A DNA stretch of 64,000 nucleotides from Methanobacteriota archaeon (GTDB lineage Archaea > Halobacteriota > Methanomicrobia > Methanomicrobiales > Methanocorpusculaceae), in assembly GCA_023396065.1 (NCBI GenBank), contig JAEWXF010000027.1, positions 1-64,000 on the forward strand, given 5' to 3'. Positions within the stretch are counted from its first letter, which is position 1. Each line of letters opens with the position of its first letter. Below the pieces are notes generated by a model. That model saw only the letters and a program-made list of their open reading frames with translations, had not been told where the DNA came from and made no database searches. Shown here piece after piece: positions 1-8,577 of this stretch. Made by a program: the position numbers and the translations under genes.

Positions 1-365
1 ACATCACCGGACTTACCGTCCGGCTCCCGGTCTCATCCGGCTGGACCGGTGCCCACAAAAACATCAGTGCGGCGGTCATCACCGGCGGCAAAGCAGAACT
101 CGTCCCGGTAACTCTGATCGGCATCAATGAAAAGGAACAAATCCTCTTCGAAGCCGAACTCAAAACCCTCCCGGACACAGTGCTGCTGGTATCCACCGCA
201 ACCGCTGCCGCAACACCCGCGGCCACCACCGTTCCGGTCACCATCGCGACTACCGCCGCAGCCACCGGAACTTCGGAGCCGACAGCAACACAAACCCCCA
301 TCCCGGTCATCGGTGTTCTTGCCGGTCTGCTCGGGGCAGCGGGACTTCTTGGGCGCAGAGCATGA
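1..365 (+). CDS. C-terminal end of a cell-surface protein with a membrane anchor (partial)
   Basis: An open frame enters from the left edge (reading codons from base 3) and stops at 363-365. The visible ~120 residues end in a Thr/Ala-rich linker, then TPIPVIGVLAGLLGAAGLLGRR. That tail is a short Pro-containing motif, a hydrophobic helix and terminal arginines. This is the usual layout of an archaeal surface-protein C-terminal sorting or anchor signal. A closely similar tail ends the protein at 50231-51373. The protein is most likely exported and held at the cell surface by its C-terminus. Its function cannot be told because the N-terminal part lies outside the window. Its stop overlaps the ATG of a possible small gene. 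Confidence 0.7.
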   Translation, partial: ITGLTVRLPVSSGWTGAHKNISAAVITGGKAELVPVTLIGINEKEQILFEAELKTLPDTVLLVSTATAAATPAATTVPVTIATTAAATGTSEPTATQTPIPVIGVLAGLLGAAGLLGRRA

Positions 366-517
366 AAGACCGCTGCCTCCATCGGGAACCCGGGAGACCC
401 GTCAGCTCCCGCCCCCTCGTCCAGTACGAGGTCGCCTCACGGCACGGTCTTCACGGCGTCTCCCGCAAAACCTACCCGGTCATCCAGACTGCTGATGAAG
501 CGAACGGCAGATCCTGA
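362..517 (+). CDS. Possible 51-residue hypothetical protein, translationally coupled
   Basis: The reading frame starts at the ATGA overlap with the preceding stop codon and runs 51 codons to TGA. It has strong C preference at third codon positions, like real genes here. The product begins MKDRCLHREPGR and contains VQYEVASRHGLHGV. I recognise no family. A terminator-like hairpin with a T run follows directly, so the frame fits neatly between the upstream stop and the end of the transcript. It could also be chance reading of a GC-rich 3' region. Confidence 0.35.
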   Translation: MKDRCLHREPGRPVSSRPLVQYEVASRHGLHGVSRKTYPVIQTADEANGRS

Positions 518-518
518 C

Positions 519-548
519 AGAGAACCGGGTCTCTGATCTCTCTTTTTT
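519..548 (+). terminator. Hairpin plus T-run terminator
   Basis: AGAGA (519-523) pairs with TCTCT (530-534). A short T-rich stretch ending in six T (543-548) follows. It lies just after the small gene and would end the surface-protein transcript. Confidence 0.5.
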
Positions 549-699
549 CATGAAATACACCCGAAAAATTCCGAAAAAGTATCCTCCTCTCCTCTCGTGT
601 GCCCGTCATTCCGCATTGCAGCCACCACTGTCAGCATCAACCTTTTGCGAAAGCGAACAGCCGGAGCCGCCGCGCCATGGAACTGAGATAACCCGGCCC

Positions 700-1070
700 C
701 TATCGTGAGTTATTCTCTTTCGGTATAGGAGATGGGCGCCCTTCGTGAAGAATTTCTGAAATCTGCAGATACAGAACCGGCACGTCACGCACTGCGGTAT
801 CCCATACAATACGCAGATCAACAATAGCATAATTATGAATAAGAATATTGTGGATACCGGCCATTTCATAGACCGGAAATTCGGGATTTTCGGCACGGAA
901 CTTCTCAGACAGTCTATTTGCCGCTTCGCCGATTACTTCCAGCGATCGTATCATGGCATCCTGATACAGGATATTCCGCATAAATTCCTCTCGTGGAATC
1001 CTGCCGTTATCTCAAAGATACGTTCAGACCTTTCGGCAATATCGGTCAGAGCAACAATATCCTCCTTCAC
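700..1070 (-). pseudogene. Frameshifted HepT-like (DUF86) toxin remnant
   Basis: The 3' part reads MRNILYQDAMIRSLEVIGEA and IHNILIHNY...VDLRIVWDT, the typical core of HepT/DUF86 ribonuclease toxins (HEPN fold). The upstream part, in another frame, reads VKEDIVALTDIAERSERIFE from a GTG at 1070 and matches the usual N-terminus. The frames switch near 985-995, so the gene carries a one-base-type frameshift. The catalytic motif, normally R-N-x3-H-x-Y, reads HNILIHNY here, so the Arg is also replaced by His. The GTG overlaps the stop of a decayed MntA-like frame (GTGA), the normal arrangement of an mntA-hepT pair. It is very probably dead as a toxin. Confidence 0.65.
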
Positions 1071-1147
1071 GCAGCTCCTTTCTCCACAATTCCGTAAAGG
1101 ATTGCATCTCTTTGCAGAGATTGCGTCAACACAGGGGTTACAAATTC
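1067..1147 (-). pseudogene. C-terminal scrap of an MntA-type nucleotidyltransferase antitoxin
   Basis: The last ~26 codons read EFVTPVLTQSLQRDAILYGI then VEKGAA. They resemble the C-terminus of the small minimal nucleotidyltransferases (VDLVTP...L...I.RDRILREAVYI pattern) that pair with HepT. The open frame continues upstream to 1282, but I see no GSxARG...D.D active-site motif, so the catalytic half is lost or scrambled. Its position just ahead of the HepT remnant supports the reading. The match is short, so this call is tentative. Confidence 0.4.
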
Positions 1148-1366
1148 AATCGGGCATACATTTCGTAAAATGGACCACGGAATCCCGAAAACCCCCCTTG
1201 ACATACGTCCGAAGCTTCCCATTTTCTTAGTCCTTCCGTTTTTTCCATATGTCCGGGTGTAGTCAGTGGTTACCCACGCCACATCCCGTCTGCCCGCAAT
1301 TCACGCAATCGGGTCAAAAAAGGAGATTATGAAAAATTCTCAAAATAGTATCAGAAAAAAAGAGGA

Positions 1367-3910
1367 TCACTCCTCATCATCCGAAAAGAGTGTCTGCTGA
1401 TCATCCACCAGCTCCTCCGGTTCCCCCTCAGTGGCAGCCGGACCCGCATCATCCTCTCCTTCATCCGCCGGCACCACCGCCACACTCGTAACCTTATCGC
1501 CCTCATCCACACGGATAATACGGACGCCCCGCGTACTGCGCTTCTGGATTGAAATATCTCCCGCCTGCGTACGCATCACCACACCTCCCGCAGTCGTAAT
1601 CACAATCTCCTCATCATCCCCGATCGCAATCGACGACACCACACCGCCGCGTTCAAGATTCGTCACAATATTCCGGACACCCTGCGTACCGCGTCCCTTC
1701 CCGCGGAACTCATCAAACGGCGTCCGTTTCCCGAATCCCCCTTCCGTAATCGTCAGCAGATGATCCTTCTCCACCAGCGTCAGCGCCCGCAGCGCATCTC
1801 CGCGCCGCAGCGTAATACCCTTCACACCCTGGGCACCGCGTCCCGTCGATCGGACCGTCTCCTCCGAAAACCGCAGACTCTGGCCAAGCCACGTCGTCAG
1901 CACCACATCACACGAACCATCCGTCACCATCACATCCACCAGCTCATCGCCGTCCAGAATCGTAATCGCATTCAGACCGCCGGTCCGCGGGCGGGAGAAC
2001 AACTCCTGCGACAGCCTCCCCACCTTGCCCATCTTCGTCGCAAAGAACAGATACTTCTCCGCATCAAAGCTGCGCAGCGGAATCACCGCACTCACCTCCT
2101 CATCCGTTAGATTCAGCAGATTCACAATCGCCTTACCCTTACTCTGCCGTGACCCCTCCGGAATCTCATGCACCCGCAGCCAGTACGCCCGGCCGCGGTT
2201 CGTAAAGCACAGCAGATAATCATGCGTACTTGCCAGGAACACCTTATCCACCGAATCCTCATCCTTCGTCGTCATACCCGTCACCCCGCGACCGCCGCGG
2301 CGCTGCTGGCGGCAAGAATCCAGCGGCATCCGCTTAATATAATCCTGCGACGTCAGCATCACCAGAACTTGCTTATCCTCAATAAAGTCCAGCGTATCCA
2401 TATCCGTATTCGCCGAATAATCAATCCGCGTCCGCCGCTCATCCGCATATGCCGCCCGGATCTCCGCCGTCTCAGTCGTAATCACCGACAAAATATGTGC
2501 ATCCGCCGATAAAATCCACATAAGCTTATCAATAATCACCTGCAGCTCAGTCTTCTCATCAAGAATCTTCTGCTGCTCCAAAGCCGCGAGTCTGCGCAGC
2601 TGCATCTTCAGAATCGCATCCGCCTGAACCTCAGTAAACGCAAACTTCTCAATAAGCGCCGCCTGCGCAGCCGCAACCTCCGGGGACGCCCGAATCGTTG
2701 CAATCACCGCATCAATCATATCCAGGGCCTTCAACAGACCATCCAGAATATGCTTGCGTTCCTCAGCCTTCCGCAGATCAAACTGCGACCGCCTGCGGAC
2801 AACATCCATCCGGTGCGCCACAAAATTCCGCAGCAGATCCGGCAGTGAGAGAATCATCGGCTTCTTATCAACAATCGCGAGATTGATAATACCAAATGAA
2901 CTCTCCAGAGGTGTATGCTTATACAGCTGATTCAGAATCACATTCCCCTGCACATTCTGCTTCAGCTCAATAATCACCCGGATACCATCCTTATCCGACT
3001 CATCGCGAATATCACTGATACCCTCAATCTGCTTGTTCTTCACGAGATCAGCGATCTTCTCAATCATCACCGCCTTGTTCACCTGATACGGAATCTCGGA
3101 GATCACAATCTGCTCAAAATTCTTCTTCCGCTCCTCAATCTCCGTAACACCGCGAACGACAACTTTCCCCTGACCGGTCAGATACGAATTCTTCACCCCG
3201 TCTGTCCCCATGATAATACCGCCCGTCGGGAAATCCGGCGCCGGCAGAATCTTCATCATCGCATCAACATCCATATCCGGATTCTCAATGAACGCCGTCA
3301 CCAGATCGCACACCTCACCGAGATTGTGCGGCATCATATTCGTCGCCATACCAACCGCAATACCGGTCGTACCGTTCACCAACAGATTTGGAATCCGGCT
3401 TGGCAGAACATCCGGCTCCGCCGACGACTCATCAAAGTTCGGGACAAAATCCACCGTCTCCTTCTCGATATCCTCAAGAAGCGACTCCGCGGACTTCGTC
3501 AGACGGGCCTCCGTATATCGCATTGCTGCTGCCGAATCACCATCAATCGAACCAAAGTTTCCCTGACCATCCACCAGCGGATACCGGTAGGAGAACGGCT
3601 GCGCCATCTTCACGAGCGCATCATAAATCGACGCATCACCGTGCGGATGGTAATTACCCATGGTTGCTGCCACAGCTTTTGCAGACTTTTTGTATGCCTT
3701 ATCGCTGGTGTTGCTCTCATCATGGTACATCGCATAGAGAATACGGCGGTGCACCGGTTTCAGACCGTCCCGGACATCCGGAATCGCACGTCCGATAATA
3801 ACCGACATCGCATAGTCGATGAAGCAGTTCTTCATCTCATCCTCGATGTTCACCGGGGCTGTCCGATGGGTAATCTTCTTTACAATCGGCTGCTGCTCTT
3901 CAGATGTCAA
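1367..3910 (-). CDS. gyrA: DNA gyrase subunit A
   Basis: This is the breakage-reunion subunit of DNA gyrase, which with GyrB introduces negative supercoils using ATP. At 847 residues it has the normal family length. The catalytic tyrosine is Tyr132 in AAAMRYTEARL. The quinolone-region motif HPHGDASIYD spans 88-97, with Ala93 at the position of E. coli Ser83 and an Asp at the position of Asp87. The C-terminal wrapping domain carries the GyrA box QRRGGRG and an acidic tail. Its start overlaps the end of gyrB by 11 bases, so the two are co-translated. Euryarchaeal gyrase is known to have come from bacteria. Confidence 0.97.
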   Translation of the reverse strand: MTSEEQQPIVKKITHRTAPVNIEDEMKNCFIDYAMSVIIGRAIPDVRDGLKPVHRRILYAMYHDESNTSDKAYKKSAKAVAATMGNYHPHGDASIYDALVKMAQPFSYRYPLVDGQGNFGSIDGDSAAAMRYTEARLTKSAESLLEDIEKETVDFVPNFDESSAEPDVLPSRIPNLLVNGTTGIAVGMATNMMPHNLGEVCDLVTAFIENPDMDVDAMMKILPAPDFPTGGIIMGTDGVKNSYLTGQGKVVVRGVTEIEERKKNFEQIVISEIPYQVNKAVMIEKIADLVKNKQIEGISDIRDESDKDGIRVIIELKQNVQGNVILNQLYKHTPLESSFGIINLAIVDKKPMILSLPDLLRNFVAHRMDVVRRRSQFDLRKAEERKHILDGLLKALDMIDAVIATIRASPEVAAAQAALIEKFAFTEVQADAILKMQLRRLAALEQQKILDEKTELQVIIDKLMWILSADAHILSVITTETAEIRAAYADERRTRIDYSANTDMDTLDFIEDKQVLVMLTSQDYIKRMPLDSCRQQRRGGRGVTGMTTKDEDSVDKVFLASTHDYLLCFTNRGRAYWLRVHEIPEGSRQSKGKAIVNLLNLTDEEVSAVIPLRSFDAEKYLFFATKMGKVGRLSQELFSRPRTGGLNAITILDGDELVDVMVTDGSCDVVLTTWLGQSLRFSEETVRSTGRGAQGVKGITLRRGDALRALTLVEKDHLLTITEGGFGKRTPFDEFRGKGRGTQGVRNIVTNLERGGVVSSIAIGDDEEIVITTAGGVVMRTQAGDISIQKRSTRGVRIIRVDEGDKVTSVAVVPADEGEDDAGPAATEGEPEELVDDQQTLFSDDEE

Positions 3911-5858
3911 GGTTTCTCACCTCCCCTGCATGGCGCTTGATGAAATCTTTTCTCGGCATCACATCATCTCCCATGAGTTTTTCAAAGATCTCGTTTGCAT
4001 AGCTTGCGTCCTCAATCTTTACCTGCTTTAAGATACGGTGCTCCGGGTTCATCGTCGTGTTCCAGAGCTGCCCGGCGTTCATTTCACCAAGACCCTTGTA
4101 GCGCTGGACAGACACTCCCTTGTCGCCGAACTCTGCGGCCACAGCACGCATGTCCTCTTCCGTATACACATACTTCTCCTGTTTACCTTTTGCCACGCGG
4201 AACAGTGGCGGCTGGGCAATGTAGATATAGCCGTTGTCGATGAGCGGCTTCATGTACCGGTAGAAGAAGGTCAGCAGAAGGATTCTGATGTGTGCACCAT
4301 CCACATCTGCATCGGTCATGATGACAATATGGTGGTAGCGGGCGCGTTCGGGATCAAAGGACTCGCCGTATCCGGCACCGACCGCAGAAATCAGCGTCTG
4401 AATTTCTGCGTTCTTCAGCGCCTTATGCTCAATTGCCTTTTCGACGTTCAGAATTTTCCCGCGGAGCGGGAGAATTGCCTGGAACTTCCGGTCCCGTCCC
4501 TGCTTCGCAGAACCGCCTGCGGAATCTCCCTCCACAATGTAGATCTCGCTCTTCGCCGGGTCGCGTTCGGAACAGTCGGCGAGTTTGCCGGGCAGACCTG
4601 ACATCTCCAGAGTACTCTTTCTGCGGGCCAGTTCTTTGGCGCGGCGGGCTGCTTCGCGGGCATTTGCCGCTTCCTGCGCCTTCTTAGCGATAGAGGCAAT
4701 GACTTTCGGGTTCTCCTCAAAGAACTCAATCAGTGCCTGATAGACCATTGAGTCCACCAGACCCTTCACATTGCTGTTGCCGAGCCGCATCTTCGTCTGA
4801 CCTTCAAACTGCGGGTTTGCGATCTTGATACTGATAACGGCGGTGAGACCTTCGCGAACGTCTTCGCCTTTGACGGAGACATCCTCTTTGAGATGTTTGT
4901 TTGCGTGGGCGCTGTTGTTGATGGCGCGGGTCAGGGCAGAACGGAATCCTTCCAGATGCGTCCCGCCTTCGCGGGTATTGACGCTGTTGACGAAGGTGAA
5001 CAGGGTCTCTGCATAGGTCTGGTTGTACTGTAAGGCAATCTCAACTTCGATCTTGTTTTCGGTATCGGATTTGTCCACATAGATGACGTCGCTGTGGAGG
5101 ACTTCTTTGCCTTCGTTGAGATGGGTCACGAACTCACGCAGACCGCCCTGATAGCAGTACGTGTCGCTGTCCCCGGTCCGGTGGTCGGCTACACGGATCT
5201 CAAGGCCTTTGTTGAGGTAGGCAAGTTCACGGAACCGGTGGGCGAGAATGTCGTAATCAAACTGAACCGTATCAAAAATACTCGCATCCGGCTGGAAGGT
5301 GATCCGCGTACCGGTCAGTTCATCGGAGGTTTGGGCGGTGGTGTTGTCGAGCCGGGCTTTGCGTTCCCGGAACTCGGCATCCGTCTCGGGACTGCTCTCC
5401 AGTTTTTGTACGAGGCCGCCGCGGGAGAATATCATTGAGTAGACGTTACTGTCCCGGTACACTTCAACGGTGAGCTTTGTCGAAAGGGCATTGACAACGG
5501 AGACACCAACACCGTGCAGACCTCCGGAGACCTGATAGGTGTTTTTGTCAAACTTTCCGCCGGCGTGCAGCACGGTCATGACCACTTCGAGGGCACTTTT
5601 GTTCTGCTTGGGCATGATGTCCACCGGGATGCCGCGGCCGTCATCTTCGATGGTGCAGGAGCCGTCCTTATTTAAGGTTATGGCGATGTGCCTGCAGAAT
5701 CCTGCAAGCGCTTCGTCGATGGAGTTGTCCACTACTTCATAGACAAGATGGTGCAGGCCGCGTGTATCGGTGCTGCCGATATACATGGCCGGGCGTTCAC
5801 GGACCGGTGCTAAACCTTCCAGTACCGTTATGTGAGACGCGTCGTAATTTTCAGTCAT
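3900..5858 (-). CDS. gyrB: DNA gyrase subunit B
   Basis: This is the ATPase subunit of gyrase, 652 residues. GHKL ATPase motifs are clear: E41 and N45 in EVVDNSIDEA, DDGRGIP near 72-78, and GGLHGVGVSVVNAL for the lid. The TOPRIM metal motifs are EGDSAGGSAKQGRD and DADVDGAHI. The C-terminal QRYKGLGEMN motif that contacts GyrA is present. At 652 residues it lacks the extra insert of long enterobacterial GyrB. A GGAGA ribosome site lies about 11 bases before the ATG. It is the first gene of the gyrB-gyrA operon. Confidence 0.97.
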   Translation of the reverse strand: MTENYDASHITVLEGLAPVRERPAMYIGSTDTRGLHHLVYEVVDNSIDEALAGFCRHIAITLNKDGSCTIEDDGRGIPVDIMPKQNKSALEVVMTVLHAGGKFDKNTYQVSGGLHGVGVSVVNALSTKLTVEVYRDSNVYSMIFSRGGLVQKLESSPETDAEFRERKARLDNTTAQTSDELTGTRITFQPDASIFDTVQFDYDILAHRFRELAYLNKGLEIRVADHRTGDSDTYCYQGGLREFVTHLNEGKEVLHSDVIYVDKSDTENKIEVEIALQYNQTYAETLFTFVNSVNTREGGTHLEGFRSALTRAINNSAHANKHLKEDVSVKGEDVREGLTAVISIKIANPQFEGQTKMRLGNSNVKGLVDSMVYQALIEFFEENPKVIASIAKKAQEAANAREAARRAKELARRKSTLEMSGLPGKLADCSERDPAKSEIYIVEGDSAGGSAKQGRDRKFQAILPLRGKILNVEKAIEHKALKNAEIQTLISAVGAGYGESFDPERARYHHIVIMTDADVDGAHIRILLLTFFYRYMKPLIDNGYIYIAQPPLFRVAKGKQEKYVYTEEDMRAVAAEFGDKGVSVQRYKGLGEMNAGQLWNTTMNPEHRILKQVKIEDASYANEIFEKLMGDDVMPRKDFIKRHAGEVRNLDI

Positions 5859-5967
5859 GGGATGATGTCTCCAAAGTCCGCACAGGTCAGAGGATCTGTG
5901 CGGGTAAACTCAGTATAATGAACTTTGTTTTCAGAATCCGGAACGTATCATTGGCGGACTCTGAAAT

Positions 5968-5976
5968 TTTTTATAC
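5968..5976 (-). promoter_or_regulatory. Possible TATA box for gyrB-gyrA
   Basis: The minus strand reads TATAAAAAA here, about 110 bases before the gyrB start, in an otherwise GC-rich gap. If used, it would give a leader of roughly 80 nt. No other A/T-rich box lies closer. Confidence 0.35.
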
Positions 5977-6085
5977 CGTATTATATTAGTGCTCTAGGCA
6001 TTTAAGTCCGCCCTCTGTCTGAGGGAGAGGAGATAGTGATTTTTGGTGAGGGCGGCGGGCCGGGCACATACGAGAGATCCCTCTC

Positions 6086-6103
6086 CCGTTCAGTGATGAA
6101 CGG
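6086..6103. repeat. Short perfect inverted repeat
   Basis: CCGTTCA, a GTGA loop, then TGAACGG. A related sequence, CTGAACGAGAGGG, lies about 40 bases downstream and is nearly complementary to CCCTCTCCCGTTCAG around 6078-6092. Alternative folding of this gap is therefore possible. Otherwise the 5990-6125 stretch holds nothing I recognise. Confidence 0.4.
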
Positions 6104-6125
6104 CGGGTCTACACGTAAAAACAGT

Positions 6126-6166
6126 TCTGAAAAACTATCCTGAACGAGAGGGTGGCACCCCTCCCG
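6126..6166 (-). terminator. Terminator of the aldehyde dehydrogenase gene
   Basis: On the minus strand, GAGGGGTG and CACCCTC-type arms form a GC-rich hairpin about 20-40 bases after the stop codon. A five-T run follows. Confidence 0.5.
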
Positions 6167-6187
6167 TTCCAAGACATGATTCCCGGA

Positions 6188-7618
6188 TTATATTCTGACC
6201 GGCCGGTGTTTAACCACCAGTTGTTTCCTTTCCATAAACATATCGATAAGGTATTTTGGCCCTTCTCTGCCGATACCCGAGAGCTTTAAGCCGCCGTACG
6301 GCATTTCATCCGCACGGAACGACGGGTAATCGTTGATGATAATCGTTCCGCAGACAAGTTCCAGTGCCGCTTTTTCCAGGATATCCAGGGAGTTCGTAAA
6401 GACACTTCCCTGCAGACCGTAGCGTGATTCATTTGCCAGTTTGAGCGCATCTTCAATGTCAGAGTAACTGCGGATAACGATTATCGGTGCAAAGACTTCA
6501 CTGTTACAGATACTCATCTCTGACGAGGTCCGTTCAATGACCGTCGGATGCAGGACGGCACCGTTCCGGATGCCGCCGGTCAGCAGCCGTGCTCCCCGCA
6601 TGAGTGCCTGTTTTATTTTTTCCTCGGCATGGATTGCATCTTCTTCGGAGATCATCGGGCCGATATCGGTCTTGGGGTCGCGGGGGTCCCCAACCGTATA
6701 TTTCCGCATTTCTGCCAGTATCAGGGAGAGGCATTTGTCGTAGATGTCAGTGTGGAGATATACGCGCTGGACACTGATACAGCTCTGCCCGGCATTTATC
6801 ACAGCTCCTTTGGATATCTGTTCAGCGGCATAGGCGATATCTGCATCTTTGTACACAATCGCCGGTGCGTTTCCTCCCAGTTCCAGGCCGATACGGCGTC
6901 CGGGGAACATTTCTTTCAGTTTCCATCCGACCGCAGGGCTTCCGGTGAAGGAGAGGACTGCAAACCGTGTGTCCCGTACCAGGGTCTCAGCACTCGGACC
7001 GGCACAAGGGACAATATTTACTGCGGCAGCCGGATATCCTGCTTCAAGGATGATGCGACCGAGCAGGAGGGCGGTCAGGGGTGTTTTGGACGAAGGTTTC
7101 AGTACAAAGGAACATCCGGCGGCGATTACGGGACCGAGTTTGTGGCACACCAGGACCAGCGGGTAATTGAACGGGGTGATACACAGCACCGGTCCCGCCG
7201 GAACACGGTAATAGTAGCCGGTGTAACTGTTTCCGGTTTCTGTCCTGTCAAGGGGAAGAATTTCTCCGCTGATGCGCAGCGTTTCTTCTGCGGATATTCG
7301 CATGATGGTGACTGCACGGGTGATTTCCTGGTTTGCCTGGGTATGGGGTTTGCCGGATTCATGGATTATTCTGTGACAGAACTCATCACGATTTTCTTCA
7401 ATAAGGTCTGCAATCCGATGCAGGATATTTGCACGACGGGATGCAGGGATGTTCTTTGTTTCGTCAAATGCGAGTGTCGCCGAGTCTGCTGCACGAAACA
7501 AATCTTTCTGGCTCGCCAGGTACACTTCTGCAAATACCTCGCCGGTATAGGGGAAGATAACAGGTAATACTGCCGGGCTAGTAGTTTGCTGCCCGCCGAG
7601 ATAAAATGGTTCTGCCAT
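6188..7618 (-). CDS. NAD(P)-dependent aldehyde dehydrogenase
   Basis: This is a 476-residue member of the aldehyde dehydrogenase superfamily, which oxidises aldehydes to acids through a cysteine thiohemiacetal. The oxyanion Asn is in PFNYP (N151), the cofactor Lys is K174, the general base is E246 in LELGGNAP, and the nucleophile is C280 in NAGQSCIS. All catalytic residues are present. It may be the lactaldehyde dehydrogenase (CofA-like) used in coenzyme F420 synthesis, since methanogens carry such an enzyme of this length. It could equally be a GapN-like or semialdehyde enzyme. It stands alone between gyrB and the tRNA cluster. A TTTATAG box lies about 50 bases upstream on the minus strand. 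Confidence 0.85.
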   Translation of the reverse strand: MAEPFYLGGQQTTSPAVLPVIFPYTGEVFAEVYLASQKDLFRAADSATLAFDETKNIPASRRANILHRIADLIEENRDEFCHRIIHESGKPHTQANQEITRAVTIMRISAEETLRISGEILPLDRTETGNSYTGYYYRVPAGPVLCITPFNYPLVLVCHKLGPVIAAGCSFVLKPSSKTPLTALLLGRIILEAGYPAAAVNIVPCAGPSAETLVRDTRFAVLSFTGSPAVGWKLKEMFPGRRIGLELGGNAPAIVYKDADIAYAAEQISKGAVINAGQSCISVQRVYLHTDIYDKCLSLILAEMRKYTVGDPRDPKTDIGPMISEEDAIHAEEKIKQALMRGARLLTGGIRNGAVLHPTVIERTSSEMSICNSEVFAPIIVIRSYSDIEDALKLANESRYGLQGSVFTNSLDILEKAALELVCGTIIINDYPSFRADEMPYGGLKLSGIGREGPKYLIDMFMERKQLVVKHRPVRI

Positions 7619-7749
7619 GGTCGCTCGTGTCCACGTAATGATGGTGTAGAGTCTTACCTTTCACTATAAAGAACTAGGTATGTTGACATTTTTTTGTCAT
7701 GCAGGCCGACGGGCGAAATCTACATGGATTCTACGTGAAATCGTTATGC

Positions 7750-7757
7750 TTATATGG
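7750..7757 (+). promoter_or_regulatory. TATA box of tRNA-Tyr
   Basis: TTATATGG lies about 35 bases before the first base of the mature tRNA, as expected for an archaeal promoter with a short 5' leader. Confidence 0.55.
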
Positions 7758-7786
7758 GAATACGTCGTTCTTATTAGAGCAGTCAT

Positions 7787-7895
7787 CCCGACTTAACTCA
7801 GATGGTAGAGTGCGCGGCTGTAGTAAGATTCACGCCTGCGGGCGTACTGCGCGGCTACCGCGATGTCCCCGGTTCGAATCCGGGAGTCGGGACCA
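7787..7895 (+). tRNA. tRNA-Tyr (anticodon GTA), intron-containing, CCA encoded
   Basis: The acceptor arms CCCGACT (7787-7793) and AGTCGGG (7885-7891) pair. C1-G72 is the hallmark identity pair of archaeal tRNA-Tyr. The T arm is CCCGG-TTCGAAT-CCGGG. The anticodon GTA is at 7820-7822 in a loop closed by CGCGG/CCGCG. The discriminator A is at 7892 and CCA follows at 7893-7895 in the genome. The gene is split by an intron after position 37. Confidence 0.95.
7824..7856 (+). other. 33-nt tRNA intron
   Basis: The insert sits at the canonical archaeal site between tRNA positions 37 and 38. Removing it restores a seven-base anticodon loop CTGTAGA closed by CGCGG/CCGCG. Intron bases can pair with the anticodon region (GCGCGGCT copies appear on both sides), as expected for a bulge-helix-bulge substrate of the splicing endonuclease. 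Confidence 0.85.
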
Positions 7896-7922
7896 TTTTC
7901 AATGACGCAATCAGACAATCCT

Positions 7923-7995
7923 GCTCAAGTAGTGTAGTGGCCTATCATGATGCCCTGTCACGGCATCGACTCGGATTCGAATTCCGACTTGAGCG
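7923..7995 (+). tRNA. tRNA-Asp (anticodon GTC), copy 1
   Basis: The acceptor GCTCAAG pairs with CTTGAGC, the discriminator is G, the anticodon loop is CTGTCAC, and the T loop is TTCGAAT. The 73-nt sequence is identical to the copy at 8039-8111. A T-rich stretch follows that may end the transcript. Confidence 0.95.
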
Positions 7996-8038
7996 TGTTT
8001 GTTTTTTGGTTGTGCGGGATGACCTGCGGAAAAATTGT

Positions 8039-8111
8039 GCTCAAGTAGTGTAGTGGCCTATCATGATGCCCTGTCACGGCATCGACTCGGATTCGAATTC
8101 CGACTTGAGCG
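8039..8111 (+). tRNA. tRNA-Asp (anticodon GTC), copy 2
   Basis: An exact 73-nt duplicate of the upstream gene with a 43-nt spacer (period 116). A seven-T run follows at about 8117. The spacers share only a little sequence after the 3' end, so the duplicated block is essentially the tRNA plus its T-rich tail. Confidence 0.95.
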
Positions 8112-8184
8112 TATGTGTTTTTTTCTGTTTTCCGGTAGAACGAGGCCGAACGCTTCATAATCTGTCTGTTCCAAATAGTATGCT

Positions 8185-8577
8185 ATGATTCTGAAAGGAC
8201 GCAGTATCTCGAAGGGCACCGGTACCGGCGAGCTTCTGGTCACCGATGTTCCGATCTCCTTTTTGGGAGGAGTGGATCCGCAGACGGGGATTATCATTGA
8301 TACACACCATCCGCTCTCCGGTCAGTCGGTTGCAGGAAAGGTTCTGGCATTTCCCTACGGTAAGGGGTCAACGGTCGGTTCCTATGTGATGTATGGCCTC
8401 AAGCGCAACAACGTCGCTCCCGCAGCGATCATCAATACCGAATGTGAAACGATCATTGCCATCGGTGCAATAATTTCCGGCATTCCCATGGTCGATCGAT
8501 TGAGCGGTGATCTGTCTGTTCTTTCCGGTACCGTTTCGGTGAACGGTGACGAGGGTACAGTTTCTTCTGCTGAATGA
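8185..8577 (+). CDS. Phosphomevalonate dehydratase small subunit (DUF126, aconitase-X swivel domain)
   Basis: The 130-residue product has the DUF126 swivel-domain pattern: KGRSISKGTGTGELLVTD near the start, HHPLSGQSVAGKVLAFPYGK and GSTVGSYVMYGL. In archaea this small subunit pairs with an aconitase-X large subunit to dehydrate mevalonate 5-phosphate in the modified mevalonate pathway. The large subunit is not in this window. The gene starts at ATG 8185 and its stop overlaps the next start (ATGA), so it is coupled to a radical SAM gene. Other genes of the same pathway are at 23687-26301. Confidence 0.8.
   Translation: MILKGRSISKGTGTGELLVTDVPISFLGGVDPQTGIIIDTHHPLSGQSVAGKVLAFPYGKGSTVGSYVMYGLKRNNVAPAAIINTECETIIAIGAIISGIPMVDRLSGDLSVLSGTVSVNGDEGTVSSAE

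Noticed and set aside
2915..3940. Long open frame antisense to gyrA (plus strand)
   Set aside because: It lies wholly opposite a certain gene, its product is His/Arg/Ile-rich without family features, and it arises from the codon bias of gyrA.
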